A stretch of 64,000 nt of DNA. Source: Amphiura filiformis (Eukaryota > Echinodermata > Ophiuroidea > Amphilepidida > Amphiuridae). The stretch spans positions 40,840,295 to 40,904,294 of the forward strand of contig NC_092640.1 in the NCBI RefSeq assembly GCF_039555335.1. Reading direction: 5' to 3'. The notes below the pieces were generated by a model that was given only the letters and a program-made list of their open reading frames with translations, ran no database searches and was not told the origin of the DNA. Both the position numbers and the translations under genes were made by a program. Shown piece after piece: positions 63,791 to 64,000 of this stretch. The first letter of the stretch is position 1, and the number at the start of each line of letters is the position of its first letter.

Positions 63791-64000
63791 GACCCTACTT
63801 GTATTCGCCTTTTTCAGATGCAATTGGTGGTCTCTATTTATCAATTAAATAAAATAGCTGAGTTGCAATTTTGGAAATATTACTTGGTAAATCTTCGACG
63901 GGGTATATACAAAATATAGCATTGTTTACAGACGTCAAATTAGTTGCCAAATATTTTACTCAGAGATATTAACACATGATGCAGTCATGTCTACAGTAGA

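Overview
This is animal genomic DNA, not bacterial. It holds spliced genes with long introns, GT-AG splice sites, many non-LTR retrotransposon relics, and a dense population of short inverted-repeat elements. There is no operon structure. An ADAM protease with a transmembrane segment, two small secreted cysteine-rich genes, a Penelope-like element and a tRNA-headed SINE with a CORE-like middle fit a marine invertebrate, perhaps a deuterostome. That placement is inference; I cannot name the species.

From 1 to 18.8 kb lies the 3' two thirds of a plus-strand ADAM metalloprotease/disintegrin gene. I assembled twelve exons by splice phase. They cover the end of the catalytic domain (zinc motif [12 protein letters not shown]), then disintegrin, cysteine-rich, EGF-like, transmembrane and proline-rich cytoplasmic parts, ending at 18836. 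The 5' end lies before the window. All phases agree except for one missing base in the exon at 13425-13619. Introns carry inverted-repeat elements, SINE-like pieces and a CR1/L2-group LINE (14.46-16.29 kb).

From 21.9 to 23.6 kb a small three-exon minus-strand gene encodes a signal peptide and a cysteine-rich protein. Its middle exon has an in-frame TAA, yet all splice phases and the downstream frame are kept. From 32.2 to 56.1 kb a plus-strand three-exon gene encodes a 130-residue secreted protein with VWC-like cysteines. Its 21-kb first intron holds a nearly identical 4.06-kb tandem duplication (34.2-42.3 kb) and an RTE-type LINE (46.7-51.5 kb) broken by a 1.5-kb insertion.

Between and beyond the genes are a Penelope-like relic (29.3-30.9 kb) whose 3' flank contains a hammerhead-like core, LINE relics at 31.2-31.7, 60.5-61.7 and 62.4-63.8 kb, microsatellites and many MITEs. 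For three MITEs a second genomic copy of the surrounding repeat lacks the insertion, so element ends and target-site duplications can be read directly (TTAA, TA, probably ATAT). I see no CRISPR, rRNA or intact tRNA gene. I found no clearly new biological system. The items most worth a second look are the interrupted-but-in-frame minus-strand gene, the large-intron secreted gene, the Penelope/hammerhead foldback and the young tandem duplication.
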